A stretch of 64,000 bases of DNA from CAZSRX01 sp964609675 [NCBI: uncultured Bacteroidota bacterium] (GTDB taxonomy: Bacteria > CLD3 > SB21), in contig CAZSRX010000022.1 of assembly GCA_964609675.1 (NCBI GenBank), positions 6,888 to 70,887 on the forward strand. The letters run 5' to 3'. The notes under the pieces were generated by a model. The model saw only the letters and a program-made list of their open reading frames with translations, was not told the DNA's origin and did not search any database. The position numbers and the translations under genes are program-made. The first letter of the stretch is position 1. The number at the start of each line of letters is the position of its first letter. Below, one piece after another: positions 25,697-34,794 of the stretch.

Positions 25697-27664
25697 TTAG
25701 CTTTTTGTGGCGGCCCACTTATGGATTTCTGAGCGGAACCACTCGTCGGCCTCTTCCGTCCATTTGAAATGCTGACGGATATATTCCATCGTTTCTTTTT
25801 CAATGTCCGTATAGCGGTTGCCGTCCATCACGAGTTTCAGCAGGTTTTCGGCGTCGGCCTTGGAAATGCGTCCGTCGCCCTGGCCGGCCACGGCTTTTTC
25901 GGCAGCTTCCAGCAGACCCCGGTCGTATTTCTTGCCGTCGATTTCCTTATAATACGATGCGTCGCCTTTTTGCTGCGAAGCCTGGTATTCCGCGACAGCC
26001 TTGGCTTCCTTCGCTTTTTCATACTGCGTGGCGGACAGGACGATCTTCTTGTTTTCCTTGTCAAATTCAATCACCACGAGATGCAGTTCGGTGCCTTCGG
26101 CTATTTCGGTTTTTTTGTCGGTCTTGGGCATATGCGACGTGGGCACAAATCCTTCGACGCCGAGCGGCAGTTCGACAATGACGCCTTTTTCGATGGTGCG
26201 CATAAACCGGCCGGTGGTCTCGGTGCCGGGCGCGTACGCTTCCATAAAGCCGTCCCACGGATTCTCGGTGATATGCTTGTGGCTCATGGAAATGCGGCGG
26301 TTTTCTTTGTCGATACCCATGATCACCACTTCCATCTCATCGCCCTTCTTGACGATTTCGTTCGGATTGCGGACTTTCTTTGTCCAGGACAGGTCGGAGA
26401 TATGCACCAGGCCGTCAATGCCGGGCTCGAGTTCCACGAACACGCCGAAATTCGTCAGGTTGCGCACCTTACCCATATGTTTGCTGCCGATGGGATATTT
26501 GTTATCCACCTGATCCCACGGATCGTTCTGCAGTTTTTTGATGGACAGGGATATCTTACGCTCGCTGGCAACGATGCTGACCACTTCGGCTTCCACTTCA
26601 TCGTTGATCGCGAAAATCTGGGACGGATGCTTGACCGTCTGGTTCCAGGACATTTCAGAAATGTGGATGAGACCTTCGATGCCCTTTTCAATTTCGATAA
26701 AGGCGCCGTAGTCGGTAATGGAAACGATGCGGCCCTTGACAAGGCTGCCGACGGGATATTTTTCTGCGGCGGTAACCCAGGGTTCCGGGAACATCTGCTT
26801 GATGCCGAGCGAAATGCGGTCTTTTTGTTCGTTGAAATCGATGACCATCACTTTGACTTTTTCGTCGAGCTTGAACATTTCGGAAGGATGCTTCACGCGG
26901 CCCCAGGACATATCGGTGATGTGCAGCAGGCCGTCCACGCCGCCAAGATCGATGAACGCGCCGAAATCGGTGATGTTCTTGACCGTGCCTTCGAGAATCT
27001 GGCCTTTATGCAGTTCGGCAAGAATTTTCTCGCGCTGGCCGCGGGTGGCTTCCTCGATAAGTGCGCGGCTGCTGACGACCACGTTCTTGCGCAGGTTGTT
27101 GATCTTCACGACCTTAAACTGCATTTCCTTATTCACGTACGCGTCAAAATCGCGGATCGGCTTGACGTCGATTTGCGAGCCGGGCAGGAAACAGTCCACG
27201 CCGCGCACGTTCACCACCATGCCGCCTTTGATGCGTTTGGTGATGGTGCCCGTCACGGTCTCGCCCGTCTCGGCCAGGCGGCAGATGTATTCCCACACCC
27301 GCATGAAATCCGCTTTCTTATGGGACAGAATCACCTGCCCGTCTTTGTCTTCCAGATTGTCAAGATAGACCTCGATCTCGTCGCCGACTTTGAAATTGCC
27401 GATGGTATCTCCGAATTCGGCGATCGGGATAACTCCCTCGCTCTTGAAGCCGATGTCAACCTTAACTTCGGTCTCGTTGATGGCGAGTATCTTTCCTCTC
27501 ATGATTTCACCCTGGGTAATCGTATTCAGGGTGTTTTCATACATGGACCGTAGCGAGTCAAATTCGCTCTGGTCGTAGTCTTCGTTGGTTTCTTTGAACT
27601 GGCTCAGGGGGATTACGGGTTTGCCGTAAGTCCGTTTGATTTTTTGGGTTGCGGTTTCAGTCAT
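25697..27664 (-). CDS. rpsA: 30S ribosomal protein S1 with C-terminal extension
   Basis: RNA-binding ribosomal protein that brings mRNA to the 30S subunit. The 655-residue protein has six S1 (OB-fold) repeats at roughly residues 50-125, 135-205, 220-290, 305-380, 395-465 and 480-550; repeats 3-5 are the best, each with the pattern GxVxxITDFGAFIDL...GLxHISxMSW. The last ~95 residues are not S1: they contain GDGRISKADAENLL, similar to an EF-hand-like calcium loop, followed by YTDIEKETMEYIRQHFKWTE and an aromatic end. Such a tail is not part of the E. coli protein. A strong promoter lies ~135 bases upstream and a terminator follows the gene. Confidence 0.95.
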   Translation of the reverse strand: MTETATQKIKRTYGKPVIPLSQFKETNEDYDQSEFDSLRSMYENTLNTITQGEIMRGKILAINETEVKVDIGFKSEGVIPIAEFGDTIGNFKVGDEIEVYLDNLEDKDGQVILSHKKADFMRVWEYICRLAETGETVTGTITKRIKGGMVVNVRGVDCFLPGSQIDVKPIRDFDAYVNKEMQFKVVKINNLRKNVVVSSRALIEEATRGQREKILAELHKGQILEGTVKNITDFGAFIDLGGVDGLLHITDMSWGRVKHPSEMFKLDEKVKVMVIDFNEQKDRISLGIKQMFPEPWVTAAEKYPVGSLVKGRIVSITDYGAFIEIEKGIEGLIHISEMSWNQTVKHPSQIFAINDEVEAEVVSIVASERKISLSIKKLQNDPWDQVDNKYPIGSKHMGKVRNLTNFGVFVELEPGIDGLVHISDLSWTKKVRNPNEIVKKGDEMEVVIMGIDKENRRISMSHKHITENPWDGFMEAYAPGTETTGRFMRTIEKGVIVELPLGVEGFVPTSHMPKTDKKTEIAEGTELHLVVIEFDKENKKIVLSATQYEKAKEAKAVAEYQASQQKGDASYYKEIDGKKYDRGLLEAAEKAVAGQGDGRISKADAENLLKLVMDGNRYTDIEKETMEYIRQHFKWTEEADEWFRSEIHKWAATKS

Positions 27665-27799
27665 TTAATTTTTTTACTTGCTTTAACCGTCGGATGATTT
27701 CCTGCACGCGGTTATTGCAACACTCCTTATAATGGCCCCGGTTTTGCGGGGGTTGGTTTGGCGCCCGTGCCGGCGCGGTTCGGTTTTTTAAGGGACGCT

Positions 27800-27828
27800 A
27801 TTATACAAAAATAAAACTTTTCACGCAA
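27800..27828 (-). promoter_or_regulatory. Sigma70-type promoter of rpsA
   Basis: On the minus strand TTGCGT (27828-27823), a 17-base AT-rich spacer and a perfect TATAAT (27805-27800). The transcript would carry a leader of about 130 bases before the rpsA start. Confidence 0.7.
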
Positions 27829-27838
27829 TAAAAATATA

Positions 27839-27870
27839 AAAAACCCGGAATCTCAATCCCGGGTTTTTTA
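27839..27870 (-). terminator. rho-independent terminator of the DUF4349 gene
   Basis: AAACCCGG (27841-27848) pairs with CCGGGTTT (27859-27866), flanked by A and T runs. On the minus strand it follows the DUF4349 gene and precedes the rpsA promoter. Confidence 0.88.
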
Positions 27871-27909
27871 TAGACTATTTTTGGTCGGCTGCGTGGGATT
27901 ATCCTGGCT

Positions 27910-28920
27910 TTACGGTTGTAAATTCACCGTACCGGAAGCGACCGCAACGACCTTTTTGCGCTTTGACCGTTTAATCAGCTTTACAATAAGCCAACCGATA
28001 AAGAATAGAAGCGCCCAGAACGGAATACCGGCAATTAAAATAACGATAATGACCCGCAGCACGTGCGCGAATCCGACAAAACCTTCTTTAAAACCCTCGC
28101 CGATGGTGGCCCAGAAACCGCCGCTGGCGCTGACCGCCACGGGATAAGGTTCATGTACCGTCAGCGTAATGGTCGAAAAACTCGTCTGATCGGCGAGGAA
28201 ACGCTTGCGGCCTTCCATACGTTCAATCTCCTCGCGTACCTCCGTCAGCTCGCGCTCCACATCTAATATCTCCCGAACGGTTTTGGCGGTTTTGAGGATT
28301 TCCTGAAACCGCGCCTCGGCCTTTTTCTTGTTCACCAGACGGGCTTCCAGATCATAAAATTCTTCGGTTACGTCACTACCCTTGATGCGCTCGGACTCGA
28401 TTTTTTTTGACAGCGTTTTCAGGCGGATCAGCGCCGTTTCAAAATGTTCCGCCGGTACCCGCAGTTCCACGGTACCCCGGTGCACATCCGGATAGGGATA
28501 CTCAATCTTCGAATCCGAAATAAACCCGCCGAGCGAGTCGGTAATGGCGGTCACCGACTTAATCGTTTCGTCATAATTTTCAACTTCGCATGAAACCTGC
28601 GCGGTTTTGATGATTAGGCGGGTTTTGATGACTTCAGACTTTTTTTCCGTCATACCGCTTCCTCCGGCCGCTCCGGCCCGGCTTAAAACCGATAACACGC
28701 CTCTTTCGGATAACGTTGCGGCAATCGCTTTTGCTTTCGATGATTTTTCTTCGCTCCCCCCCCCAGCGACCGAGAGATCCGAGCGTTCATCATCACTTTC
28801 GGTTTTTATAGATTCCTCGCTCACTTCCTTACTTTTATCCTGCCGGTCCGACAACTGGCCGCAGGCCACGGCGATTCCAACCGCCATTGCAATAACCAGC
28901 GCCCAATAAAGCTTTTTCAT
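27910..28920 (-). CDS. DUF4349 domain lipoprotein/membrane protein
   Basis: A 336-residue envelope protein. The N-terminus has a hydrophobic stretch ending AVACGQ, a lipobox with Cys20. A low-complexity charged linker (~25-90) leads to the DUF4349 domain (~95-265), recognisable by VIKTRLIIKTAQVSCEVENY, the RGTVELRVPAEHF strand and a coiled-coil hairpin with VREILDVERELTEVREEIER. A C-terminal membrane helix (~275-310) and a Lys/Arg-rich end follow. In Gram-positive and Gram-negative bacteria this family is of unknown function and is thought to be an envelope or signalling component. It is transcribed alone, with its own terminator. Confidence 0.88.
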   Translation of the reverse strand: MKKLYWALVIAMAVGIAVACGQLSDRQDKSKEVSEESIKTESDDERSDLSVAGGGSEEKSSKAKAIAATLSERGVLSVLSRAGAAGGSGMTEKKSEVIKTRLIIKTAQVSCEVENYDETIKSVTAITDSLGGFISDSKIEYPYPDVHRGTVELRVPAEHFETALIRLKTLSKKIESERIKGSDVTEEFYDLEARLVNKKKAEARFQEILKTAKTVREILDVERELTEVREEIERMEGRKRFLADQTSFSTITLTVHEPYPVAVSASGGFWATIGEGFKEGFVGFAHVLRVIIVILIAGIPFWALLFFIGWLIVKLIKRSKRKKVVAVASGTVNLQP

Positions 28921-29105
28921 AACTTTTCTTCCTGTTTATGAAAGTATTACGTAAATAAATATTTTAGTAATCGCATTTAAAAAATTGCGTTGACGGATAT
29001 AAAGTTTGTAGACTTTAAAATAAAATTTTTGATTAAGTCTTGTAATATTTAAAAGTATATCAATAATTTAAAAAAAACAATAACAAAGAATTCTTGGAAA
29101 AAAAT

Positions 29106-31991
29106 TTATCGTCTTCGAAGGCGCTGGGGCAATACGTTTCGGTTTTTTAATTCCTCGACGGTAGCATCATGGATTTCACGAAGCCGGATAAGCGTCTGCT
29201 CTGCTTCTGTTATTGACGCTTTTAACCGACCTATCGAAACCGCTTCTTTTTTACCGATATCCGTTTGGGTTTCAGCCACCATGCATCGCCATTGAGCTTT
29301 TTCAATCTTGCTTTCTTCCTTGACGATGGCTTGCCGGCAGGTTTTAAGCTGACGGCGAAGCATGGAATCTGAGTATTTCCTGAATTCCGGATTGCAGAGC
29401 AGTTCGGGCAGAAAAGCCGAAGGTTTTTCCTCCGGCCCGGTAATAAAGATTCCCTGAATAGCGCGTGTTACGCCGACATAACACACACGGCGCTCTTCTT
29501 CCGGCGATACGTCGGATTGGCGCCTGCGGTCCGATAAATTGTAATATACCACATACGGATATTCATTACCTTTGGTGCGGTGAATGGTGGTCATTATAAT
29601 TCCATCCGGCGGATCTTTGACAGTATCAGAACCTGAAGGTGAAAGCCCGTCAGCCGATCGTATCATCGCGTAAAAAGTCGCCACGTCATCGTACAATTCA
29701 GCCGTCGATTGGATGACTTCATAAATAATATCGTCCGAAGCCAGGTCCCTTTCATATCCATCCATCTCGGTGCGACGATAAAATTCCGCCAGCTGAAACC
29801 GGGATTCCATAGCGTTAAGTATTTGCACGGGGCGAAACGAGCCTGTCCGGGTTTTGTTTTGCAGAGCGACGATATCGGCAATAAGGCGCTGAGCTTCGCG
29901 GGCTTTATCCGGCTTTCCTCTACGGTTAAACGCATCCGGAAGACGCGTCAGTTCGTTCCAGCCGCTGACCGGATAAATCACTTCATTGGTGAAATACCGG
30001 AGCGGACGTTTTAAAATCCGTTGATAGTCCTCGCGCCGCGCCTGTTCCGGATGCAGAATCACGCTCAGATAGCTGGCCACATCTCTGCCCGGCGGCGTCT
30101 GGAACAGCCGTTCCATGCGTACCGGCGTATGCGGTATCTGGTAGCGGTCAAGGATCAGCGCCATCGGAAACTGATAGACGTGATAGCGGTAAAGAACGGC
30201 AAAGTGCCTCCAGTTCAGGCGTTGCGCATTTTTGGTTTGCCGTATCCACTGCACCGCCCGTTCGGCTTGATCCAGCAGGTCGTCGGCCGTCGCTACATCG
30301 AAACTGCCCTCGGGCGCGTCCGGCCGTGCCTGGATGTCCTTGTCTACGCGCCGGGTGTTATGGCGAATCAGCCGCTTGGAATGACGGATAACCGATCGCG
30401 CCGACCGGTAGTTCGTCTGAAGCACACATAGCGGCGCACCGGGGTAATATTGGTTGAAATTCAATATATGATCAACCTCCGCGCCGCGCCATCCGTAGAT
30501 CATCTGATCATCATCACCGACAACAAAAAGATTGTTCTGCGGCGCCGCGAGAATACGCATCAGCCACAATTGCGCCTGGTTGAGGTCCTGATACTCATCC
30601 ACCAGAACAAATTCAAACCGCGCCTGAAGCCGGCGACGGAAATCCGGACGGTCAATCAGAATCCGCAGCGCGAGATAAAGCATATCGTCAAACGTCAGTA
30701 AGCGCCGTTGTTCCTGCCTGCGCTGCACCGTTTCAAATACGGCCCGCACGACATCGGTGCCCGTGGCGATGACGGCATCTAAATCTTTCCATTCCGGAAT
30801 TTCATTTTTAATCATCGTGAGCCAGCCGGCGGCCGTGGCGGGTTCGATCCATGGAAAATTTTTGTCTGCGGTCCGGTGTTCTTTAATAACCGCCTCTATA
30901 AGGGGCCACCATTCCCGCGCATTCAGCGCCCCATCATACTGCCATCCCAGCGCCTGCTGAATGATTTCATACCCCAGTGAATGAAAGGTACGGACGACGG
31001 CGCCGGCGTCGTCAAACTGCTCGGAAACCGGAATATTTTTCGCCGTCAGTCGGTCGCGCATTTCCTGTGCGGCTTTTTTGTTGAAGGCCAGCGCCAGAAT
31101 GGAAGACGGCATCACGCCCCGCCCGATCAGATAAATAATCCGGTTAGTCAGTACTTTGGTTTTTCCGGAACCGGCCGGCGCCAACACCCGGATAGGCCCC
31201 GTCGCATGATGGACGGCGTTCTTCTGATGAGGATCGTTCAGAATCTCTTTATCGACCGACACGGTTTCCCGCGAGCCGCTCTGGTTTTGAAAACACCAAT
31301 TCGCAATATTACGGCGGTTGGCGCTTATCTGGTAGGCGCTGATTCGGCAGGACGCACCGTATCCCGGACTTATCGGAGTCGTTTGCCCGTTATCCAACAG
31401 ACAATGATTCTGATCATTGATCACCACCGCCGATCCGGCAACGGCTTCGCCTCCGAAATCGATTAGATTACCCTCCGATGCTATCCGGCTCAGCGGTTCA
31501 TAGCACAACGTCTGGATGTCGGTGGATACTCCGGCCGTAAAATTTCTGTAATACAGCAACAGCGCCAGGTGATCGGCGGCCAGATAGTTTTCCAGTCTGG
31601 TTTTATCGTGATGCACAATTCCCGAATCGAGGAGCGGCCAGCGATAGGCGTCACGGACGAAAGATGTAAAAAAGGATACGGGTAAATTATGATACACCTG
31701 CGGCAGGACGCAATAACGCAACAACGGTCCAACTATCCCTTCATAGCGCTCCGGCTGTAAATCCTGGATAATAATTAAATGCCCCCGCGCGTCCCGCGGT
31801 TGTTTCAGGTTCTCCGGTCTGATTTTAGACAGCGTTACGGTTTCGGCGATACCATCCGCTTCCTTTATATGACCGGCCAGTACGGAAGCCGATTCGTGCG
31901 AAGCGCCATACAGGGTTATTCCCCGCCCGATACGATGATAAAGGCCGATGCGACGGTAATAATCGCTGATGGGTATCGTGCCGTTCGCCAT
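29106..31991 (-). CDS. UvrD/Rep-type DNA helicase with unusual N-terminal domain
   Basis: ATP-dependent 3'-5' DNA helicase of superfamily 1. The 961-residue protein has Walker A APAGSGKT at about 266-273, FNKKAAQEM, Walker B LVDEYQDLNQAQ, GDDDQMIYGWRGA, and C-terminal motifs TIHRTKGNEYPYV and YVGVTRA, so the motor is complete. The first ~255 residues are not part of UvrD; they contain GITLYGASHESASVLAGHI and LADH-rich helical stretches I do not recognise. The start was set at MANGTIPISDYY (31991), eleven bases after uppP; a longer frame would run into uppP. A C-terminal coiled coil (last ~80 residues) is also extra. It is the third gene of a PCMT-like, uppP, helicase operon. Confidence 0.9.
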   Translation of the reverse strand: MANGTIPISDYYRRIGLYHRIGRGITLYGASHESASVLAGHIKEADGIAETVTLSKIRPENLKQPRDARGHLIIIQDLQPERYEGIVGPLLRYCVLPQVYHNLPVSFFTSFVRDAYRWPLLDSGIVHHDKTRLENYLAADHLALLLYYRNFTAGVSTDIQTLCYEPLSRIASEGNLIDFGGEAVAGSAVVINDQNHCLLDNGQTTPISPGYGASCRISAYQISANRRNIANWCFQNQSGSRETVSVDKEILNDPHQKNAVHHATGPIRVLAPAGSGKTKVLTNRIIYLIGRGVMPSSILALAFNKKAAQEMRDRLTAKNIPVSEQFDDAGAVVRTFHSLGYEIIQQALGWQYDGALNAREWWPLIEAVIKEHRTADKNFPWIEPATAAGWLTMIKNEIPEWKDLDAVIATGTDVVRAVFETVQRRQEQRRLLTFDDMLYLALRILIDRPDFRRRLQARFEFVLVDEYQDLNQAQLWLMRILAAPQNNLFVVGDDDQMIYGWRGAEVDHILNFNQYYPGAPLCVLQTNYRSARSVIRHSKRLIRHNTRRVDKDIQARPDAPEGSFDVATADDLLDQAERAVQWIRQTKNAQRLNWRHFAVLYRYHVYQFPMALILDRYQIPHTPVRMERLFQTPPGRDVASYLSVILHPEQARREDYQRILKRPLRYFTNEVIYPVSGWNELTRLPDAFNRRGKPDKAREAQRLIADIVALQNKTRTGSFRPVQILNAMESRFQLAEFYRRTEMDGYERDLASDDIIYEVIQSTAELYDDVATFYAMIRSADGLSPSGSDTVKDPPDGIIMTTIHRTKGNEYPYVVYYNLSDRRRQSDVSPEEERRVCYVGVTRAIQGIFITGPEEKPSAFLPELLCNPEFRKYSDSMLRRQLKTCRQAIVKEESKIEKAQWRCMVAETQTDIGKKEAVSIGRLKASITEAEQTLIRLREIHDATVEELKNRNVLPQRLRRR

Positions 31992-32002
31992 GGTCCTTAC
32001 GG

Positions 32003-32842
32003 TTAGCGGATTATTCCGGCATACGCCAGCCCGATGATCACCGCGCCGATAACGATGCGGTAGATGATAAATATCAGCGTAGAGCGGGTTTGCAACCATC
32101 GGATCAGAAACGCGATACTGGCGTATCCCACCACGCCTGCCGCCAGGGTCGCCAATACAAGATTAAACAGTCCGATGCCGCCGAAACCGTTTTCCATAAG
32201 GTCTTTCAGTTCCAGAAGTCCGCTGGCGGTAATCGCCGGAATGCTCAGCAGGAATGAAAAACGCGCCGCCGATTCCCTGGTAAGACCAATGAACAATCCT
32301 GCCGTCAGCGTAACGCCCGAACGTGATACACCGGGAATCAGCGCCAGCGCCTGCGCCAACCCTACCCACTGCGTATCCCGGAACGTCATATCGCGGATGG
32401 TCCGCAGGTGCCGGGCCGCCGTTTCAGCGACAGCCAGCAAAACAGCCAATGCCATCAGCGCCCCGCCGATAAGGTACAGACTGCGCCATTCATTCTCAAT
32501 ATAGTCCTTGAATAGCAGTCCACACACCCCGATCGGCACCGTGCCGAGCACAATAAACCACGCTAACCGGGCCTGATGCGTAAAATCGGGCGTCCAGGAA
32601 TGCCTTCGGGAAAAACCGGTCACGGATAAGACTCCCGCTTTCAGCAGACCGGTCCAATCGTTCCAGAAATAAATAAAAACGGCGGCTAACGTTCCCAACT
32701 GCGTTACGGCGGTTACCGCGGCCCCGGGGTCTTCCCAGCCCAGCAATGAAGGTACTATACGGACATGCGCCGTACTGCTCACCGGCAGAAATTCCGTCAG
32801 TCCCTGAACAATGCCTATTATCAACGCCTGTAAACTATCCAT
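32003..32842 (-). CDS. uppP: Undecaprenyl-diphosphatase
   Basis: Integral membrane enzyme that dephosphorylates undecaprenyl diphosphate to recycle the lipid carrier for peptidoglycan and other wall polymers; it can give bacitracin resistance. The 279-residue protein starts MDSLQALIIGIVQGLTEFLP, containing the catalytic (E/Q)-rich motif, continues with VSSTAHVRI, and has the second signature IPGVSRSGVTLTAGL; about eight membrane helices can be counted. The ATG at 32842 is preceded by AGGAG, and the gene overlaps the end of the preceding methyltransferase gene by eight bases. A longer frame upstream is excluded because it lies antisense-like over the neighbour and lacks hydrophobic character. 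Confidence 0.95.
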   Translation of the reverse strand: MDSLQALIIGIVQGLTEFLPVSSTAHVRIVPSLLGWEDPGAAVTAVTQLGTLAAVFIYFWNDWTGLLKAGVLSVTGFSRRHSWTPDFTHQARLAWFIVLGTVPIGVCGLLFKDYIENEWRSLYLIGGALMALAVLLAVAETAARHLRTIRDMTFRDTQWVGLAQALALIPGVSRSGVTLTAGLFIGLTRESAARFSFLLSIPAITASGLLELKDLMENGFGGIGLFNLVLATLAAGVVGYASIAFLIRWLQTRSTLIFIIYRIVIGAVIIGLAYAGIIR

Positions 32843-34085
32843 GCGGCTCCTTGGTAGATTGCGGATCCAGTTCAATATAAATATTATTTCTGTTGCGCCT
32901 GATCCGGCGTGGCACGGCAGGTTCATGGCGAGCGCTCGGCGCCTTTGTTTCGATGGCGTCGGGTTCGCTGAAATCAAACGTAAGCAGGAAATCGCCGATA
33001 CCCGGTTTCCCAAGTTCCTGCCAATGCCGGTAAGCTGTTGCCAGCTGTTCCAACAGCCTATCGCCGTCACCCCAGACTTCGATCTCCCGGCCCATGCTGT
33101 ACTGCGGAATCAGTATCATACCGTTTCCGTCGGGTGTCAACGCATAATAACCGTAGCCGCCAAAACCGCTCCGAGCGGATTCCAACTCCGCCAGCTGCAG
33201 GCCGTAGCCCGAAAACGGTCCGCTCGTCAGCGTGTAAATATGAAAGCCTTCCAGCGCGGTGTATCCCTCAAAGACGATATCTTGGTACTGATGCTTCCTG
33301 CGAAACGTCTTATTCTGCAGTTCCGGATAAGGGCCTTCGGGACGCAGACAGGCACAGGCATCATACAATGTAATAAAATCCTGCTGTTTGCGGATTATCA
33401 GACTGTTTAAACCCCGGCGGGAACTTTCGTCAAGGCCGGTAAACACCGTAAAACAAATACCGCGGCCTTTGAGTTCGTGTTCAGCCGTCTTCACCAATTT
33501 TAACAGGTAATCGACGCCGCCCCAGTAATAGGGCACGATCAGGATTCCATTCAACGCCAGCTGACGGCACCAGAATTCGGGAATATACGGAGCGCCGGCA
33601 GTAACCAGCATCCGTTCAAACAACCTGTCAGTCCCGAATGTGTCCAGCGCGTTGCAAAGATGAATTTCGGGATGAAAACCATACCCGTCGAGATTCTTCC
33701 GCGCTTTTTCGATGAGTTCGGGGTCGTGATCAACGGAAAGGATAGGAGCGTCCGGCCCGCCCAGTTCGCTCAGCAAGGCGGCCGTATATCCCGAACCCGT
33801 ACCGATGTCCAGTACGCTCATACCGGGTTTCACGTCCAGCAATTCGAGCATCATGGCGGTCAGGGATGGCTGGCTGCAAGAGGCCGTGCACTCCACAACA
33901 CCCTGTACGGACTTGGTCTGTATGGCCAGCGCGCGGTCTTCGAAGGCCCGGTCTTTGATGGAAGCCGGCAGGAAATCACGACGCCGGATATGCGTGAATG
34001 CCTTCTCCACCGCTGCGCTTTGAATATAGCCCTCCGCTTTCAGCCTACGGACGAAACGCAGATGTTCATAATCAGGATTGGACAT
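32835..34085 (-). CDS. PCMT-like (protein-L-isoaspartate) methyltransferase with C-terminal extension
   Basis: SAM-dependent methyltransferase of the protein-L-isoaspartate O-methyltransferase type. Residues ~1-215 are the PCMT fold: RRDFLPASIKDRAFEDRALAI, the QPSLTAMMLELL helix and SAM motif LDIGTGSGYTAALL. In bona fide PCMT a GQTISxP motif precedes the helix; here the equivalent is ASCSQPS, a divergence. The protein has 416 residues, almost twice the usual length: the C-terminal ~200 residues, with GYTALEGFHIYTLTSGPFSG and a poorly conserved tail, are not recognised. Related long proteins occur in actinomycete peptide-maturation loci, so another acceptor than isoaspartate is possible. It heads the operon with uppP. 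Confidence 0.8.
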   Translation of the reverse strand: MSNPDYEHLRFVRRLKAEGYIQSAAVEKAFTHIRRRDFLPASIKDRAFEDRALAIQTKSVQGVVECTASCSQPSLTAMMLELLDVKPGMSVLDIGTGSGYTAALLSELGGPDAPILSVDHDPELIEKARKNLDGYGFHPEIHLCNALDTFGTDRLFERMLVTAGAPYIPEFWCRQLALNGILIVPYYWGGVDYLLKLVKTAEHELKGRGICFTVFTGLDESSRRGLNSLIIRKQQDFITLYDACACLRPEGPYPELQNKTFRRKHQYQDIVFEGYTALEGFHIYTLTSGPFSGYGLQLAELESARSGFGGYGYYALTPDGNGMILIPQYSMGREIEVWGDGDRLLEQLATAYRHWQELGKPGIGDFLLTFDFSEPDAIETKAPSARHEPAVPRRIRRNRNNIYIELDPQSTKEPHG

Positions 34086-34100
34086 ACGTTTGTTTTATAT

Positions 34101-34135
34101 TAAAAAAAAAGCCCCGAACCGTACTGCGGCGGGGC
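34101..34135 (-). terminator. rho-independent terminator after mglA-like gene
   Basis: GCCCCG (34111-34116) pairs with CGGGGC (34130-34135); on the minus strand nine T follow. It ends the seven-gene signalling cluster. Confidence 0.88.
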
Positions 34136-34158
34136 CTGAATGAATCGCCGTCGGCGAT

Positions 34159-34743
34159 TTATAACTGATTTTGCACGTTGGCCACTACTTTATTGATGAT
34201 GGCCTTAAGGGTGTCAAACACGCCCGTTCCCTTAATGGCAACGGCTTCAAAATACGGCACGTTGAAATAATTCAAGCGCTTTTGCAGGTTTTCGATGGAA
34301 TCAATATCCGGCAGGTCGCGCTTGTTGTATTGGATGACCCACGGAAATTTATCAAGGCTATGGCCGTCCTCGCGCAGGTTGTTTTCGAGGTCGAGCAGCG
34401 TCTCGATATTGCCGTCCATGCGGTGTTTCTGGGAATCAGCCACAAACACGATGCCGTCAACGCCGTTCAGGATGACTTTACGGCTGGAGGCGTAATAAAC
34501 CTGCCCGGGCACCGTGTACAGGTTGAATTTCGGTTTCTTACCTTTAATGCGGCCGACTTCCAGTTGCAGGAAGTCGAAGAAGATCGTGCGGTCTTCCTTG
34601 GTTTTCAGCGAGACCAGTTCGCCGGCGAGGGAAGGATCCATTTTGGAGTGAATGTATTCCAGATTAGTGGTTTTACCGCTCATACCCGGCCCGTAGTATA
34701 CAATCTTCAAGTTTATCTCTTGTAATGCCCAGTTGATAAACAT
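34159..34743 (-). CDS. mglA: MglA-like small Ras-type GTPase
   Basis: Polarity/motility GTPase of the MglA type, 194 residues. The P-loop is YYGPGMSGKTTNL at about 17-29, the switch II region reads YTVPGQVYYASSR, and the base-recognition motif is NKRDL. MglA proteins are localised and switched off by roadblock-domain MglB proteins, and the next gene upstream encodes one. In gliding or polar bacteria they set cell polarity and motility. The GTPase is the last gene of a minus-strand cluster with receiver, DUF4388, roadblock and HAMP proteins and is followed by a strong terminator. Motility itself cannot be read from the sequence. Confidence 0.92.
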   Translation of the reverse strand: MFINWALQEINLKIVYYGPGMSGKTTNLEYIHSKMDPSLAGELVSLKTKEDRTIFFDFLQLEVGRIKGKKPKFNLYTVPGQVYYASSRKVILNGVDGIVFVADSQKHRMDGNIETLLDLENNLREDGHSLDKFPWVIQYNKRDLPDIDSIENLQKRLNYFNVPYFEAVAIKGTGVFDTLKAIINKVVANVQNQL

Positions 34744-34794
34744 TAGTCGTCCTCGTATTTAAGTTTGTAGATAAATTTCTGTTTGGGGTATCCG

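Noticed and set aside
25769-27553. A 594-codon open frame on the plus strand opposite rpsA
   Set aside because: Composition is rich in His, Phe and Asp, as expected from an antisense reading of a GC-biased gene; rpsA on the other strand is certain.
31992-32099. N-terminal extension of the UvrD-like protein by 36 residues
   Set aside because: It would overlap the end of uppP and lacks a ribosome-binding site; MANGTIPISDYY at 31991 fits the gene spacing.
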